From assembly GCF_028640845.1 (NCBI RefSeq), contig NC_080540.1:132956420-133020419 (forward strand): 64,000 nt of DNA. Reading direction: 5' to 3'. Both the position numbers and the translations under genes were made by a program. Of the stretch, positions 12,240 through 23,551 are shown piece after piece. The notes beneath the pieces were generated by a model that was not told the DNA's origin, ran no database searches, and saw only the letters and a list, made by a program, of their open reading frames with translations. Source of the DNA: Ahaetulla prasina (taxonomy: Eukaryota; Chordata; Lepidosauria; Squamata; Colubridae). The first letter of the stretch is position 1. Each line of letters starts with the position of its first letter.

Positions 12240-12940
12240 ATACAACAGACTCATTCAAAAGGGAGGAGTGTGACACTACCAAAAAAGGATGTGCCTGCAC
12301 AAAAATTCACAAATTGGAACATGGAAGATCCATGGAAGCAGTTTGGCTAACAATAAAATAGAACGAAACGAAAATAACTGATAGCCATTTACTATAAACC
12401 ACCAGGACAGGCAGAAGAGATAGATGAGGCTCTTCTGTTTCAGAGGACCAAACTTTCAAAGAGACACACAATTGTAACAGTGGGAGATTTTAGTACCCCG
12501 ATAGAAATGGAATTCGCCCTACCTTCTCTTGCTGACAACTTCATTAGTCTGAACATAGAAGAAGGATTAGGCTTGAGTGGTGGGATGGGGGTTGTCTGCT
12601 GTCCCAGACTTAATCCTTTCCAAGAGGGAAGGCTTGGTTGAAGACGCAAAAGTGACTGGAACCACAGGAGGAAGTGACTGTGTTGTCCTTTCTGATGTCA
12701 AAGGGTAGAGTAGAGAATATCACATATCACATTTCTATATTGGTTTTTGGAAAGAAGTGGTAGTGGTGGGTAGTTGGATGAACTCAGATGGAAGGCAGAG
12801 CAGGTCTAATGGCTTAAAATCATGAAGGGAAAAACAAAAACTCTGGGAGGGATGGGAAATCCTAAAAAATAAAATACTGAAGGCATGAAAACACCCATTG
12901 ACAGGGGGCAAAAAGTCAAGATGGTAAGGATGACTGCAAA
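12240..12940 (+). mobile_element. CR1 LINE remnant, endonuclease region
   Basis: Translation near 12382-12505 gives AIYYKPPGQAEEIDEALL and then VTVGDF, matching the YRPP and GDFN-type motifs of the CR1 apurinic endonuclease domain. Stops and shifts are frequent. It probably belongs to the same old element as 13990-14520, split by later L3 insertions. Confidence 0.65.
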
Positions 12941-12956
12941 ATCAAAACCCCTACCC

Positions 12957-13063
12957 TAGAATAGAATAGAATAGAATAGAATAGAATAGAATAGAATAGA
13001 ATAGAATAGAATAGAATAGAATAGAATTGAATTGAATTGAATTGAATTGAATTGAATTGAATT
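12957..13063. repeat. (AATAG)n/(AATTG)n microsatellite at L3 tail
   Basis: About fourteen AATAG units are followed by about seven AATTG variants leading into the LINE 3' end. Confidence 0.95.
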
Positions 13064-13240
13064 CTTTATTGGCTAAGTGTGATTGGACACACAAGGAATT
13101 TGTCTTGGTGCATATGGTCTCATTGTACATAAAAGAAAAGATACATTCATCAAGAATCATAAGGTACAACACAATGATAGTCATAGGGAAACAGTCAATA
13201 TAAATCTTAATAAAATCTTCATAAGTGGAAGGAGATGGGT
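12957..13240 (-). mobile_element. L3/CR1-type LINE 3' end (minus)
   Basis: The 3' untranslated end shared with 34944-35216 and 49535-49662 (GGCTAAGTGTGATTGGACAC, then ACAAGGAATTTGTCTTGGTG) abuts a long pentanucleotide array. The array lies at the low-coordinate side, so the element points to the minus strand. Confidence 0.85.
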
Positions 13241-13533
13241 GACTGTAACTTTGTTGCTTGTATCCTTACGATTTATACTGTAATTGATTGTTTCCTGATT
13301 GCTTAATTGTAGCCTATGACTATCATTAAGTGTTGCATCATTAAATGTTGTGTTGTACCTTGATGAAGGTATCTTTTCTTACACTGAGACCATATGCACC
13401 AAGACAAATTCCTTGTGTGTCCAATCACACTTGGCCAATAAAAAATTCTATTCCATTCCATTCCATTCCATTCCATTCCATTCCATTCCATTCTATTCTA
13501 TTCTATTCTATTCTATTCTATTCTATTCTATTC
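13240..13533 (+). mobile_element. L3/CR1-type LINE 3' end (plus), with tail array
   Basis: The same 3' end is seen in the opposite orientation (ACCAAGACAAATTCCTTGTG near 13398, GGCCAATAAAAAATTC near 13434), followed by TTCCA and TTCTA arrays from about 13445 to 13533. It lies between two minus-strand pieces, so the cluster results from nested or adjacent insertions. Confidence 0.8.
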
Positions 13534-13800
13534 AGGATACCAGCAATAAGTTTACAGTCATACAGTCATAAGTGGGAGGAGATGGGTGATCAGAACGATG
13601 AGAAGATTAATAGTAGTGCAGATTTAGTAAATAGTTTGACAGTGTTGAGGGAATTATTTGTTTAGCAGAGTGATGGCGTTTGGGAAAAAACTGTTCTTGT
13701 GTCTAGTTGTTCTGGTGTGCAGTGCTCTATAGCGTCGTTTTGAGGGTAGGGGTGGCAACAGTTTATACACTGAGGATGGTGCATGCATATACGACGAGGT
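13534..13800 (-). mobile_element. L3/CR1-type LINE fragment, ORF2 C-terminal end
   Basis: The reverse strand matches the region at 35818-36045: the end of the reverse-transcriptase ORF (the RRYRALHTRTTRHKNSFFP type stretch) and the start of the 3' UTR. It is truncated at both ends. Confidence 0.8.
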
Positions 13801-13989
13801 GGGACTTTGTGCAGTCATGCCTGCCACCTTGACCTCTTGCCCCTGCCCCTCTGACCTGCCACCATACACCCCTATATAGGCACAACTGCAAACAATGCCT
13901 TCCTGAAAGGAAAAGTGAGAAGCATATGAAGAGATCAGTGTAGAAATGGATCAAAATTGCTTATATATTTGAAAGAAAAGGAGGTGTGC

Positions 13990-14520
13990 ATATAGGTGAT
14001 CAAAGAAGATGTGTATAACCAAAGGATACCAGACAATTGCCAGGATTTTTCAGGATTGCACCAGAAAGGTTAAAGCTCATGCTAAACCTGAGATTTTCAA
14101 GAAATGCCCAAAAGAACAACAAAAATCTTTTTATAGAAACATCAGAAGCCAAAGCACAGCAGCTTTAATTCTGTTGCAAAGGAAAAGGGATGAATTAGTA
14201 ATGGCTGATAGGTGAAAAGACAGAAGCTATACAGAAATTATATTATGTAAATGAATGTAACCACTAGTGGAAGGACTGAACAAGGAGAAAGTAAAAGAGC
14301 ACATAGGTCATTTAAATGAATTTATCTCCAGGGCTAAATAAATTACACCCTAGGCTACTGAAGGAGCTACCAAAGGTGATTGCAAAACCCAAGAAGAAGA
14401 ACTGGAGAAGCTGTGTGGTCTCAAAAGATTATAGGAGAGCAAATGTTTTCCCTGTCTTCAAAACAGGAAGGAGTACCTAGATGCTGTGTATACTAGGAAA
14501 GGTCCTCAAGATGATTAAGC
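13990..14520 (+). mobile_element. CR1 LINE remnant, linker and RT start
   Basis: Translations include TRKVKAHAKPEI and EQQKSFYRNIRSQ, typical of the region between endonuclease and reverse transcriptase in CR1, and then LHPRLLKELPKVIAKP-like and ANVFPVFKTGR-like stretches from the RT start. It is degenerate. It pairs with 12240-12940. Confidence 0.65.
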
Positions 14521-14589
14521 TGAATGGGGCAACGCTTCCCTATTCAGGATGTTGAATTAAGAGGTGAATTGAGGGTGTTGAATTAGGGA

Positions 14590-14900
14590 GTGTTCTTAGA
14601 CTCACAGCTCTTGCTTCAAAAGCAGGTGGCAATTATGGCCAGAACGACCATCATACCAATTACATCTTTTTCTAGATACTGGAGAGTCAGTCACTCATGC
14701 TTCTGAAACCTTACATATAACTACTGCAATGCACTGTACACAGAGCTGCCCTTGGAGATCACGTAGTAGTTGCAACTGGTCTAGAAGTGGTACTGGCAAC
14801 AGCAGTTATGAGCATGCCATAGTACGGCCATTAAAACACTTCTTTTTCATGATCTGTATTTTTGATCTAAATGTCTGGTGCAATATAGTAAATCTTTATT
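14590..14900 (+). mobile_element. degenerate LINE remnant
   Basis: A stretch reading like the common post-RT LINE motif (YNYCNALYTELPLE) is seen near 14715-14760. It is heavily decayed and the family cannot be fixed. Confidence 0.45.
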
Positions 14901-15520
14901 ATATTGCATAATAAAGCTCTCTACATGAATCTGAACTATTAATGGTCAAAGCAAATTGGCAGTAAATTCAAAGTGGGCTGGACTTAGATCTCTTATGAGC
15001 ACGAAAGGACTCCAAACTGACAATGCGCTTGACCCTTGACCCTTCCCCAGGCGCTGATTCTTACCTGTAAAGACTTTTGTGCCTGATTATCTAAGGGGCC
15101 ATCTGTCTTCCATCGTTTTTGCCCATTCTATACCATCAACCAGAGCTGGCACGCTTTTAGACCAGCACACAGTGTGTAAGAGTGTGGTTTTACTTGCTAA
15201 ATGTTATGATGAACAGTTAAAGAACTGGGTATGTTTGGTCTTCTGAAGAAAGATTGGTATGAGAACAGCCTCCAGATATGTTAAAGGTTATCATCTAAGG
15301 AGGAAGAGGGTTTGTTCTTTGTGGCCCCAGAAGGCAGGACCAGGACTAGTGGGCTGGAAACTACAAGAAAGTGGGTATTGAGAATATTTTTTTGATGGTT
15401 AGAGCTCTCAACCAATGGATTAAGTTGCCTCATGTTCCCCTTCACTAGATATTTTGAGGCTGCATATTCCACTGTTTGAAATGCTTTAGCAGATTTTGCA
15501 TTGTGTGTTTGATATGTATC

Positions 15521-15657
15521 CAGTAGTGGGATTCAGCCAGTTCGCACCACTTTGAGAGAACCAGTTGTTAACTTTCTGAGCAGTTTGGCAAACTGGTTGT
15601 TGGAAGAAATCATTAGGGCAGAGAACCGGTTGTTAAATTACTTGAATCCCATTACTG
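15521..15657. mobile_element. hAT-like MITE, 137 bp
   Basis: TIRs CAGTAGTGGGATTCA and TGAATCCCATTACTG are flanked by a perfect 8-bp duplication TATGTATC (15513-15520, 15658-15665). It has the same length and internal sequence as the copy at 45385-45521. Confidence 0.92.
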
Positions 15658-15939
15658 TATGTATCTCCAACCCTAGCAAATTAAGGGATGCCATGGAGGT
15701 ATTATCGAGTGTCCAGAAGGGATGAGGGTCTGAATGGAGAACAACAGCTGAATTCTGGCAAGTAGGTCTGGATTTTGGGGCCCAATGATTCCAGGGTTAT
15801 AGCACCTTTGGAGCTGGATGAAGTTGTACTGCCCCAGATGGACCCAGTTTGAAATCTGGAGATCCTCCTAATTGCATAGTTGGCACTCATGGCTAGGAGA
15901 GCCTTTGTCCAGCTTCATCTTGTACACCTGTTCCTGGAT

Positions 15940-16160
15940 CACCATTGCACCTGTTCCTGGATCAGCAGGCCATGTTTGCAGTCATTTATGACCTAATCAC
16001 CTTCGCACTGGACCATTGTAATGTGCTCTACATGAGACTGCCCTTGAAGAGTATCTGGAAGCTTCAGCTAGCACAGAATGCAGCGTCTTGGGCAGTGATG
16101 TGTGCTCCTGGAATGGTGCATGTTATACTTCTGCTCTGTGAGCTGCCTGCTTGACAGCTG
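15940..16160 (+). mobile_element. degenerate LINE remnant
   Basis: An open stretch reads LDHCNVLYMRLPLKSIWKLQ then LAQNAASW, the same LINE C-terminal motif as at 14590-14900 and 19680-19800. Confidence 0.55.
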
Positions 16161-18829
16161 ATGTTCAAAATGGATGGGATGTAGCATGCCGGGAAACCTG
16201 TGATAGGGACATGAAAATCACCTGTCTTGGCTATGGCTTTTCTATAAAAAAATGGTAAAGAAGTTAGTCAATTTTGCAAAGGAGAAAAATAGGCATATTT
16301 TAAAAATAAGATGAAATGGCAGATGTATGAAGCACAACTCTTTATCGACACTAGCTGTTGTTAACACAATTCGCTGGTAGTGAGTGACATGAGCTTAAGA
16401 TTCTTTTTTCCTTTCCCATCTGCTCAAGAAGAAACTTGATGGCCCAATTTAAATGCGGTTGCATCCTCTGGGGACTTTTAAGAGGAGATATCCTGAGCCT
16501 AGCTTGGAAATATTTTATTTCACATAGAGCAGATTATTGTCAAAATATATCCTGTCATTTTCAGAGATTGCATTCTTTAAAAGTGGGTTGAAAAATGAAA
16601 GAAATCAGAGGGATCAGTACCAGAGAAAGAAAGAAAACGAAAGAAAAGGTTCTCCTAGAAAACATAGCAAATGCATGAATAATTATGGTTTGCTTTTTTA
16701 GAATGGCATCTATATACAACTAAAACTCTCATGTCTGTAACCTTTAACTGGGCAAAATGATGCATTATAGGGCAACAATTTTTGAGCCAAGGTACTTCAA
16801 ATGGGCTAATTTACAAAATGTGTCCAAAATCCAGGACCCATAACACCCAGGAGACTGAAACTTGACAAATGGAGGTTGCTTCAGTGCTTTCACCCTGCCA
16901 TGCCACCACCTGGAGATTCAGTCAATCAGTCCTGCCCTAGCCCTCCAGAGACTAGAGAGACTGATTCCTTCTTCAACCACTGGAGATAAGTTAGACTGAT
17001 CCCATCCTAACCCTCCAGATGCTGGGTTCCATCAGCAACTGCCAGAGGGCAGCCACCCATGGTCAAAACTGTAGAAAGTTGGAAGCTGTTCCCACTCACA
17101 CTGCTTTTTTGCCCTTGGTGATTCTGTTTCTGTGTTTAGGTAAGGAAACATCTCTGAAACGACGACCCAACGGGTCATGGGTTGTATAGTCTTTAACTGG
17201 TTTGGTTAAAAGGAAAAACAGAACCAGTAGATTGTCTATGTACTGTAATTATATAGAGAAAGCCTTTAACTTGACCCAAGTTGATGCTTTCAACTCTTCT
17301 AGAGTTGAGATTTCGACTCCCAGAGTTCTCAGCGAAGACATCTTGAGGATACCAGATTAGGGAAGACAGCACGAGGCGTATTAGTAGAAATGCATTATCC
17401 CACAGAGCGGGAATTTGGAGAGCATAAGAATGGGAACTGTGGATTTGGTTTCTATTTATAACATGGCAAGACTCATTTTATAGTATCTACAATGTTCTAT
17501 ATATTGAAGAAAAGACAAGGGTTTTCTACGAATGCATGGCCATTTGCCTGTACCTTTTCATAGGAGAGTAAAGAATCCAGTAGAGCTCTCAAATTTTCTG
17601 AAGTATAGCAGGAATGACAATGTACACAAGTTTGCTGATAATCTGAAGAGAAGGCATATTTAGCAGTTGCTTGGTGGGAGAAAAATAGCTACAGCAAAGG
17701 GGAGGGCGAATGGCAAATAAAACAAAATGAAAAAAATGTATGATAGTATTGATAATCATCATTAAGGTTTTATTTTATTTTTATTTATTTAGTCACACAG
17801 TATATATAAGCATAAGCATGAAATAACTATACAATATATAAGCATATATATAAGTATGAGTATGTAATGACTATATTAATTGGATATAACGAAAGGAAAC
17901 AATAGGACAGGAACTGTAGGCACGCTTGTGCTCTTAGGCAGTTGGTTATCAGACCAATTCCAGAACTTTACAGAAAACCTTGTATTGCCTTCTAACAGAT
18001 GTCCAAATATGTACAGTCCAGATAGTATGTTTTTGATTTTGTGTGTGTTACATAACAAATAAAATAGAAGTAAACAATCAATAGCTTCTTGTTTAACCCA
18101 GTCTGGGTAGGAAAAATAACGAAGAAAGAAAATAGTTAATGTTCGGTGTAACAGCCTGTTATAAACTGAAACTTGCATAGTGGTGAGTGGCAGCTCCTTC
18201 TTCCTAGTGGTTAGATGACTACTCCCTTAGCATAAAATAGTTCCAGCAAGCTATGGCCAGGTCTGATAGCTGGAGATGCAGGATTGCTTCCCTCCAACAA
18301 AATGGCTAGATATGGCTTTTTATAGCACAATCTAGATGGAATTGGATGGGATGATTAAATTAATGCAAGCAACCCAACAGTAACTGGCATAGCTCTAAGA
18401 AGTGACTAAGCAATAGGCTGTCCATCAAGATCCTTTAATGAAATGAGGGTAGATGAGAACAGCTATAGTGTTACTACACCCTGGTGCAGCTTTGTAGTTA
18501 GGTGGGAACATTAAGCATGCTTAGGATAGTCAGAAGAGGCCAGATGGACAGCTGTAAATACTGAAGTTTATTCTTTTTAAACTTACAGCTGTAGTCAATA
18601 TCTTCATAGTAACTTGCCTTTCACATTGCTGTAGCCCAAATATTTCTCCCAATCAGGCCATAACAACATGTTACTTCATCTCTAAGGGCAAGTTCATCTA
18701 ACATTCTGCTCTAACACTGAGGAAACATCCAGATGTTCCAAGTCTTTTTGAAGATTAACATGCCCATTCTGTTGGACCATGTTGGATGAGCACAAACTAG
18801 AGACAGGTTGTCCCACAAATAGCCTAGTC
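16161..18829. other. no recognised gene; possible old repeats
   Basis: AT-rich DNA. A TTTA/ATATAAGC-rich stretch at about 17765-17900 could be the tail of an unidentified retroelement. Nothing else is recognised. Confidence 0.4.
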
Positions 18830-19224
18830 CAGTGATGGAGAGATGGTCACATGGAAAGGTCGCACGCACACACATTCGCTCATTGGGGCTGTGCTCCGCA
18901 AAAGCTGAACTTCTGGGTTCTAGCGCACATGCACACTTGACAAGCTGGCTGGCGCGCATGCGCAAGCTGGTTTTCGGCACTGCTTTGCGCACTAAGTGAT
19001 CGCACTCTGGAAAAGCTGAATTTCCAGGTTCTGGCACACAATCATTTGGCCAGCGTGCATGCGCACACCAGTTTTCAGCACTGCCGCATGTGCAAAGGAC
19101 AGCTGATCATTGCACGCACATGCGCACCAGAAATCCAGAAGACGAACAGGCAAGGCCGCATGTGCCAGGTGACATGGCTTCAGGTGCCACTTTGGGCACG
19201 CATACCATAGATTCACCATCACGG
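18830..19224. mobile_element. hAT-like MITE with CpG-rich interior
   Basis: TIRs CAGTGATGG and CCATCACGG are flanked by a perfect 8-bp target duplication GCCTAGTC (18822-18829, 19225-19232). The interior is unusually CpG-rich and repeats GCGCATGCGC-like palindromes (18952-18963, near 19053 and near 19113). No transposase is present. Confidence 0.9.
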
Positions 19225-19264
19225 GCCTAGTCCTATGCCACAAAAGGCTATATAGGTTATAACC

Positions 19265-19800
19265 AGCACTTTAAATTACATCTGGAAGCTCACTGGGAAC
19301 CAGGGCAGCTCATGAAGGTGAAGTGATATAGGGGAATACTGAGAGGATCCTACATAGTTACCTGTAGTGCTGTATTCTGGATCATTTGTAGCATAAGAGC
19401 CGTGATAGTGCTGTGGTTAGAATGCAGTACTGAAGGATACTTCTGCTGACTGCAACTTTGCAATTCAAATCTCACCAGGCTCAAGGTTGATTCAGCCTTC
19501 CATCCTTCCGAGGTTGGTAAAATGAGGTCCCAGATTGTTGGGGGCAATACGCTGACTCTGTAAACCACTTAGAGAGGGCTGTAAAAACACTGTGAATCGG
19601 TTGTATTTTACAGGGCTGTAAAAGCACTGTGAAGTCTAAATGCTATTGCTAAGTGCTATTGCTATCCAGGTGACCTTCCAGGACAACCCCATGTAGAGTG
19701 CATTGCAATAGTTCAACTGAGAGGTGATTAAGATATTAGTGACCACAAGAAGATCCTCCCAATACAGATATGAACACAATTGATACACATGGAGTTGGAC
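19265..19800 (-). mobile_element. degenerate LINE remnant split by a SINE
   Basis: The minus strand reads NYCNALYMGLSW and neighbouring residues near 19690-19720, the LINE motif also seen at 14.7 and 16.0 kb. The plus-strand SINE at 19396-19665 interrupts it. Confidence 0.45.
19396..19665 (+). mobile_element. tRNA-derived SINE
   Basis: It starts GAGCCGTGATAGTGCTGTGG, has a degenerate A-box/B-box-like head, the core CCTTCCATCCTTCCGAGG and GATTGTTGGGGGCAATA, and ends in AAATGCTATTGCT-type sequence. Three relatives are at 22907, 46264 and 55457. Confidence 0.85.
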
Positions 19801-19808
19801 ATCTAGAG

Positions 19809-20561
19809 CAGGGGTCTCCAACCTTTCAGACCTCAGGGACCACTAAATTCATAATTTTAAATCCCGCGGACCACTAATATGATCTGCCGAATGACCGGCT
19901 GGGTGGGGGTGGCTAGGTGGTCATGTGACTGGGTGGATGTAGCCAACTCAGTGTCACTGATGTCGAGGGGCACATTGCCAGCCTCTACTCGCCACTTCTC
20001 GCCTCCCCTCCTGGGCTCCTTAAGCAGTTGTTGGAGCTAAGCAGCCACTGTGAGAAAGAGTTGGCAAAACAGCTCAGTTCAAATTGGATCTGACCGAGAA
20101 GGAGGCTCAGCAGAAGCACCTCACTGAGGACTACAAGCATGGGCTTTCCAAGCAGAGGGAAGATCTGTGGGAGTGCAAGGCCAGGTACTGGCACCTGGAG
20201 GCTCAGCGGACTGAGATGGTCAGCTAGTTGCAGGCCATGATGCAGTCCCACTGGAACAAGGTCCTCTGGCTCTTTGCCACCAGTGGCACTTCCCTCCAGC
20301 CTTCACCCAAAGCCCCACACCAGGAGGCCGAAGCAGATCCCAAGTCAGAATTTCTGTTCCCCTCTGACCCGCACAAAAGGACCCTGAAGGGGGAGACTCT
20401 GCAGCAACACAAACGTTAATTGCATCTGTCCGGCCCAGGGGCTGTAGTTTGAGAGCCCCTGATTTAGTGCAATATAAAAAATGCAAATTATTTTTCTGGG
20501 GACCACCAAAATTTTCTCACAGACCACCGGTGGTCCACGGACCACCAGTTGGTGACCACTG
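19809..20561. mobile_element. hAT-like element carrying a captured coding fragment
   Basis: The ends CAGGGGTCTCCAACC and TTGGTGACCACTG are imperfect inverted repeats. They are flanked by an 8-bp target duplication with one mismatch (ATCTAGAG at 19801-19808, TTCTAGAG at 20562-20569). The interior at about 20020-20420 is GC-rich and reads as coiled-coil protein (see nested entry). No transposase is visible. Confidence 0.85.
20020..20418 (+). pseudogene. captured coiled-coil protein fragment
   Basis: Plus-strand translation gives LLKQLLELSSHCEKELAKQ, then after a one-base shift near 20080 LTEKEAQQKHLTEDYKHGLS, KQREDLWECKARYWHLEAQR and a TAG at about 20226, then MMQSHWNKVLWLFATSGTS up to HKR-TAA at 20419. 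The charge pattern is that of a coiled coil. I do not recognise the parent gene. The frameshift and stop show it is not functional here. It sits wholly inside a hAT-like element, so it was probably picked up by the element; that it is a host exon is inference. Confidence 0.6.
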
Positions 20562-20569
20562 TTCTAGAG

Positions 20570-21132
20570 TACCTTTTCAGTCCTCTTTTTGCAGCCTTGA
20601 TCCTATAAAGCTGGGTTGCAATTTTTCTAAGGCCTAAGATTTCCATTTCTAACTGTGTTAAAAGATTCCTTCGTAATTTATTTCACTAAAACAAAGCAAA
20701 GCATGGCAAAATAAAAAAAAAAATAAAACAGAACAGCAACAGCAAATTCCTTGAAGGTCAGGAAGCACAGTTCTCAATGTGGGGGGAAAATACTTGAATT
20801 ATTTCTGGGCTAGGTTTTTTTTTTTTATGAGGGCTTGAATTATGTCTGTAGAAGAATGGCTTTTTCCCTTGGCCCATTGTTTAAAAATCAAATCAGGAGT
20901 CTCCAGAGCTCTTCTGGACTTGACTCACATACTTCAGCAATTCTTCTTGGTGTTCTTACTTAATATTTGCAGGGCTACTTGTCTTCTTTGCTCATCTCAC
21001 CAGATCCAGCAGAGTAAGCATACTCCAGAGCTCTTCCACGAAACAATGTCAGCTACCAGACTCTGTAAAAAGCATGCCTTCTCTGTTGCTGAACCGACCC
21101 TCACTCCCAGCAAAGATTCAGATGGCCCCAAC
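20570..21132. other. no recognised feature
   Basis: Non-coding sequence between two hAT-like elements; contains A-rich and T-rich runs only. Confidence 0.45.
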
Positions 21133-21492
21133 CAGGGGTGAAATGCTCCCATTCCGACCGGATCAGCTGATCCGGTAGCAATGGCGGCAGGTGGTTCGGA
21201 GAACCGGTAGCAAAAATCCCTCCCCTCCCCCATGCCCAGCTGAGCCACGCAATCGTCAGAGGCTTTTTTTTTTTTACTTTTAAAAGCATTTTTAACAACC
21301 TTTTCGGCCGAAAAAAAATGCTTTTAAAGGGTTAAAACAAGGCTCTGACGATCCCAGATGAGGTACCTGATGTCAAAGCCTTTTTTTTTTTACTTTTAAA
21401 AGCATTTTTTAAAAGATAAAAAAGCTGAAGCTTGCTAGGCAAAAAAATGGGGGGTGTAGGCAAAAAATGAGGGGGTGGGGGGTTTGTTTGAG

Positions 21493-21577
21493 AAGGAAGG
21501 AAGGAAGGAAGGAAGGAAGGAAGGAAGGAAGGAAGGAAGGAAGGAAGGAAGGAAGGAAGGAAGGAAGGAAGGAAGGA
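21493..21577 (+). repeat. (GGAA)n microsatellite
   Basis: About 21 uninterrupted GGAA units, inside the hAT-like element. Confidence 0.97.
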
Positions 21578-21604
21578 CTACAAACCTGGCACTAGATGCA
21601 GCTT

Positions 21605-21690
21605 CAGAGGATAATCCAGGGCTGGAAGGGACCTGGAGGTCATCTAGTCCAACTCTGCTCCAGCAGGACATTGTTAGTGAGTTTCTGTCT
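21605..21690 (+). mobile_element. short CR1 3' tail fragment
   Basis: GGGCTGGAAGGGACCTGGAG and TCATCTAGTCCAACTCTGCT resemble CR1 3' end sequence in inverted relation to the usual tail; it is nested in the hAT-like element. Confidence 0.5.
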
Positions 21691-21819
21691 TTTGATCCCC
21701 CAGTCACATAGCCACGCCCAACCCAGTCACGTGACCCCCGCCAAGCCATGCCCACAGAACCAGTAGGAAAGAAATTTAGATTTCATCACTGGCCCCAACC
21801 TTATTGGCATTTTCTAAGG

Positions 21820-21945
21820 CAGGGCTGTCAAAACTCCCGGCCCATCGGCCGTATGCGTCACACATTGACCAGGCCCATGTCCAGTTTAACAAAGGGGGGG
21901 AAAGTCATGTGATGCCGCCATGACAGCATGAGTTTGACACCCCTG
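21820..21945. mobile_element. hAT-like MITE, 126 bp
   Basis: Ends CAGGGCTGTCAAAACTC and GAGTTTGACACCCCTG are inverted repeats. The flanking 8-mers TTCTAAGG and CTCTCAGG match at six of eight positions. Relatives lie at 29143, 47295 and 63931. Confidence 0.85.
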
Positions 21946-22906
21946 CTCTCAGGCCTTGAAAATTTGGTTTTTGTTCCGGGCATTGGGCAAGAGTATTGGA
22001 TAAGCCCACCCTGCTTATCCCTTGAATTGGGATATGTAATGTTGTGGCTTGGCCTCAGTTGTACTATTTAGTATATTTGGTTATTGGCTTTTCTGTTTTT
22101 AGGTAAGTCACCTGCAGTCATTATTTATGAGCTGGGTGCGTATACAAATAATTTAATTTTTTGTTTCAGTTGTTTTACTCTATCCAGAACATTTTCATGG
22201 AGTGGCAATAATTCTAGTGGCAAAGAAAGACAAGACAAGGTACTGTTAACTTTTTGGAACTGATTTTTAAATTAAATCTTTAATTGATGAGCCAGTAATT
22301 GCTGTTTGGTGACTGCTGAGAAATAGCTAAAGTCACCCTTTTTGCCTTCCCCATTCCATCTTTCTATATTTTCTCTGGAATCCTTTGTTGCCATGGAAAT
22401 AGTTTCATATCCAGTTGGGCTTTTTCACTTAAAAAAATTAATTATAACTAGAAAGTTTTGAATGCAAGTGGGCATTATCATTTGGGTCTCTGGGGCCTTT
22501 CTGTCTCATCTCTTTTGGATCATGTTGGGTGTAGTTTTGTTAATGTTAAAGGGATATAAAGCTAAAACATTTGGGACGACAGTTTAGGCTGCCTGATTCC
22601 AGACATTCTCATCTACGTGCTGTGTCAAACAGAAATATTAAAAAGTGAGGCAGTTTATAAATCCTTAGATTTACATTTACTGTGTGACAATTCAGTTCTC
22701 AAGATTTTTTTTTTAATGCTACCTCAGACTACATCAGAACATCAAGAAGGAGATTTTGGTCACCACATTATAAAAAAAGATGGTGAAACTTTGAAAAGTT
22801 TATAAAGTTTATACATCTTTTTATAAATGTATAAAGTTATCATTCTGATATTTTGATGTCTTTGTAACCGTAGTTGCATTTCACTCTGCTTCTATGTATG
22901 TAGAAA
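21946..22906. other. no recognised feature
   Basis: AT-rich non-coding DNA without a recognised gene or repeat. Confidence 0.45.
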
Positions 22907-23128
22907 TAGCAATAGCACTTAGACGTATATACCACTTCATAATGCTTTTACAGCCCTCTCTAAGCGGTTTACCGAGTGAACATATTGCCCCCAACAATCT
23001 GGGTCCTCATTTTACCGACCTCGGAAGGATGGAAAGTTGAGTCAACCTTCAGCCCGTCAGGATCAAACTCCTGGCAGTGGAATTAGTCTGCAGTACAGCA
23101 TTCTAACCACTGTACCATCAAAGCTCAC
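22907..23128 (-). mobile_element. tRNA-derived SINE (minus)
   Basis: Reverse complement of the SINE at 19396-19665: GCAATAGCACTTAGACG at the left, TTGCCCCCAACAATCTGGG in the middle and TAACCACTGTACC at the right. Confidence 0.85.
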
Positions 23129-23551
23129 GATGCATATAATGGGGTATAGTGGTTTAAATCAGTTCTATATTCTCTAAAGTAAATATGCTATTGGAGTGAC
23201 GAGGCTGTCCCTTTATTATTGTGCAGCCTTTTAAATTTATCTGCCAGATACCTGTGGGAATTCCAAGGAATGTCTCAGAGATTCCTGCATGCTCAAATAA
23301 TGTATGTGCATGAATTAGGTTCTCCTGCTCTTTAAAGAAAAAAAATCAGTTGTTTCAACTGAGGTGCATTATATAGTAGGAGGCTGGGATGTAAGTGTTG
23401 GTTTGTGTTTATTGTAGAAAACAGCATTCCACCGAGTGTAATGCAATGCAGACAGACATCTGCAATAGAAGGCAGAATCAGACGTTTATTCTCTCTCTAC
23501 TCCCCCGCTGTCCAGCTTGCTCATGAGTTTCTCTGTATAGCTGCCCATTTC

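Larger units (their letters stand above)
21133..21791. mobile_element. hAT-like element with nested repeats
   Basis: Ends CAGGGGTGAAATG and TTTCATCACTG are flanked by a perfect 8-bp duplication GCCCCAAC (21125-21132, 21792-21799). Inside are two related copies of a TTTTTTACTTTTAAAAGC block, a GGAA microsatellite and a short CR1-like tail. Confidence 0.88.

Noticed and set aside
12951..13665. Frames with repeated Ser-Ile-Leu-Phe-Tyr or Trp-Asn-Gly-Met-Glu
   Set aside because: They are translations of the pentanucleotide arrays.
21435..21755. Repetitive frames with KEGR or FLPS repeats
   Set aside because: They are translations of the GGAA microsatellite.
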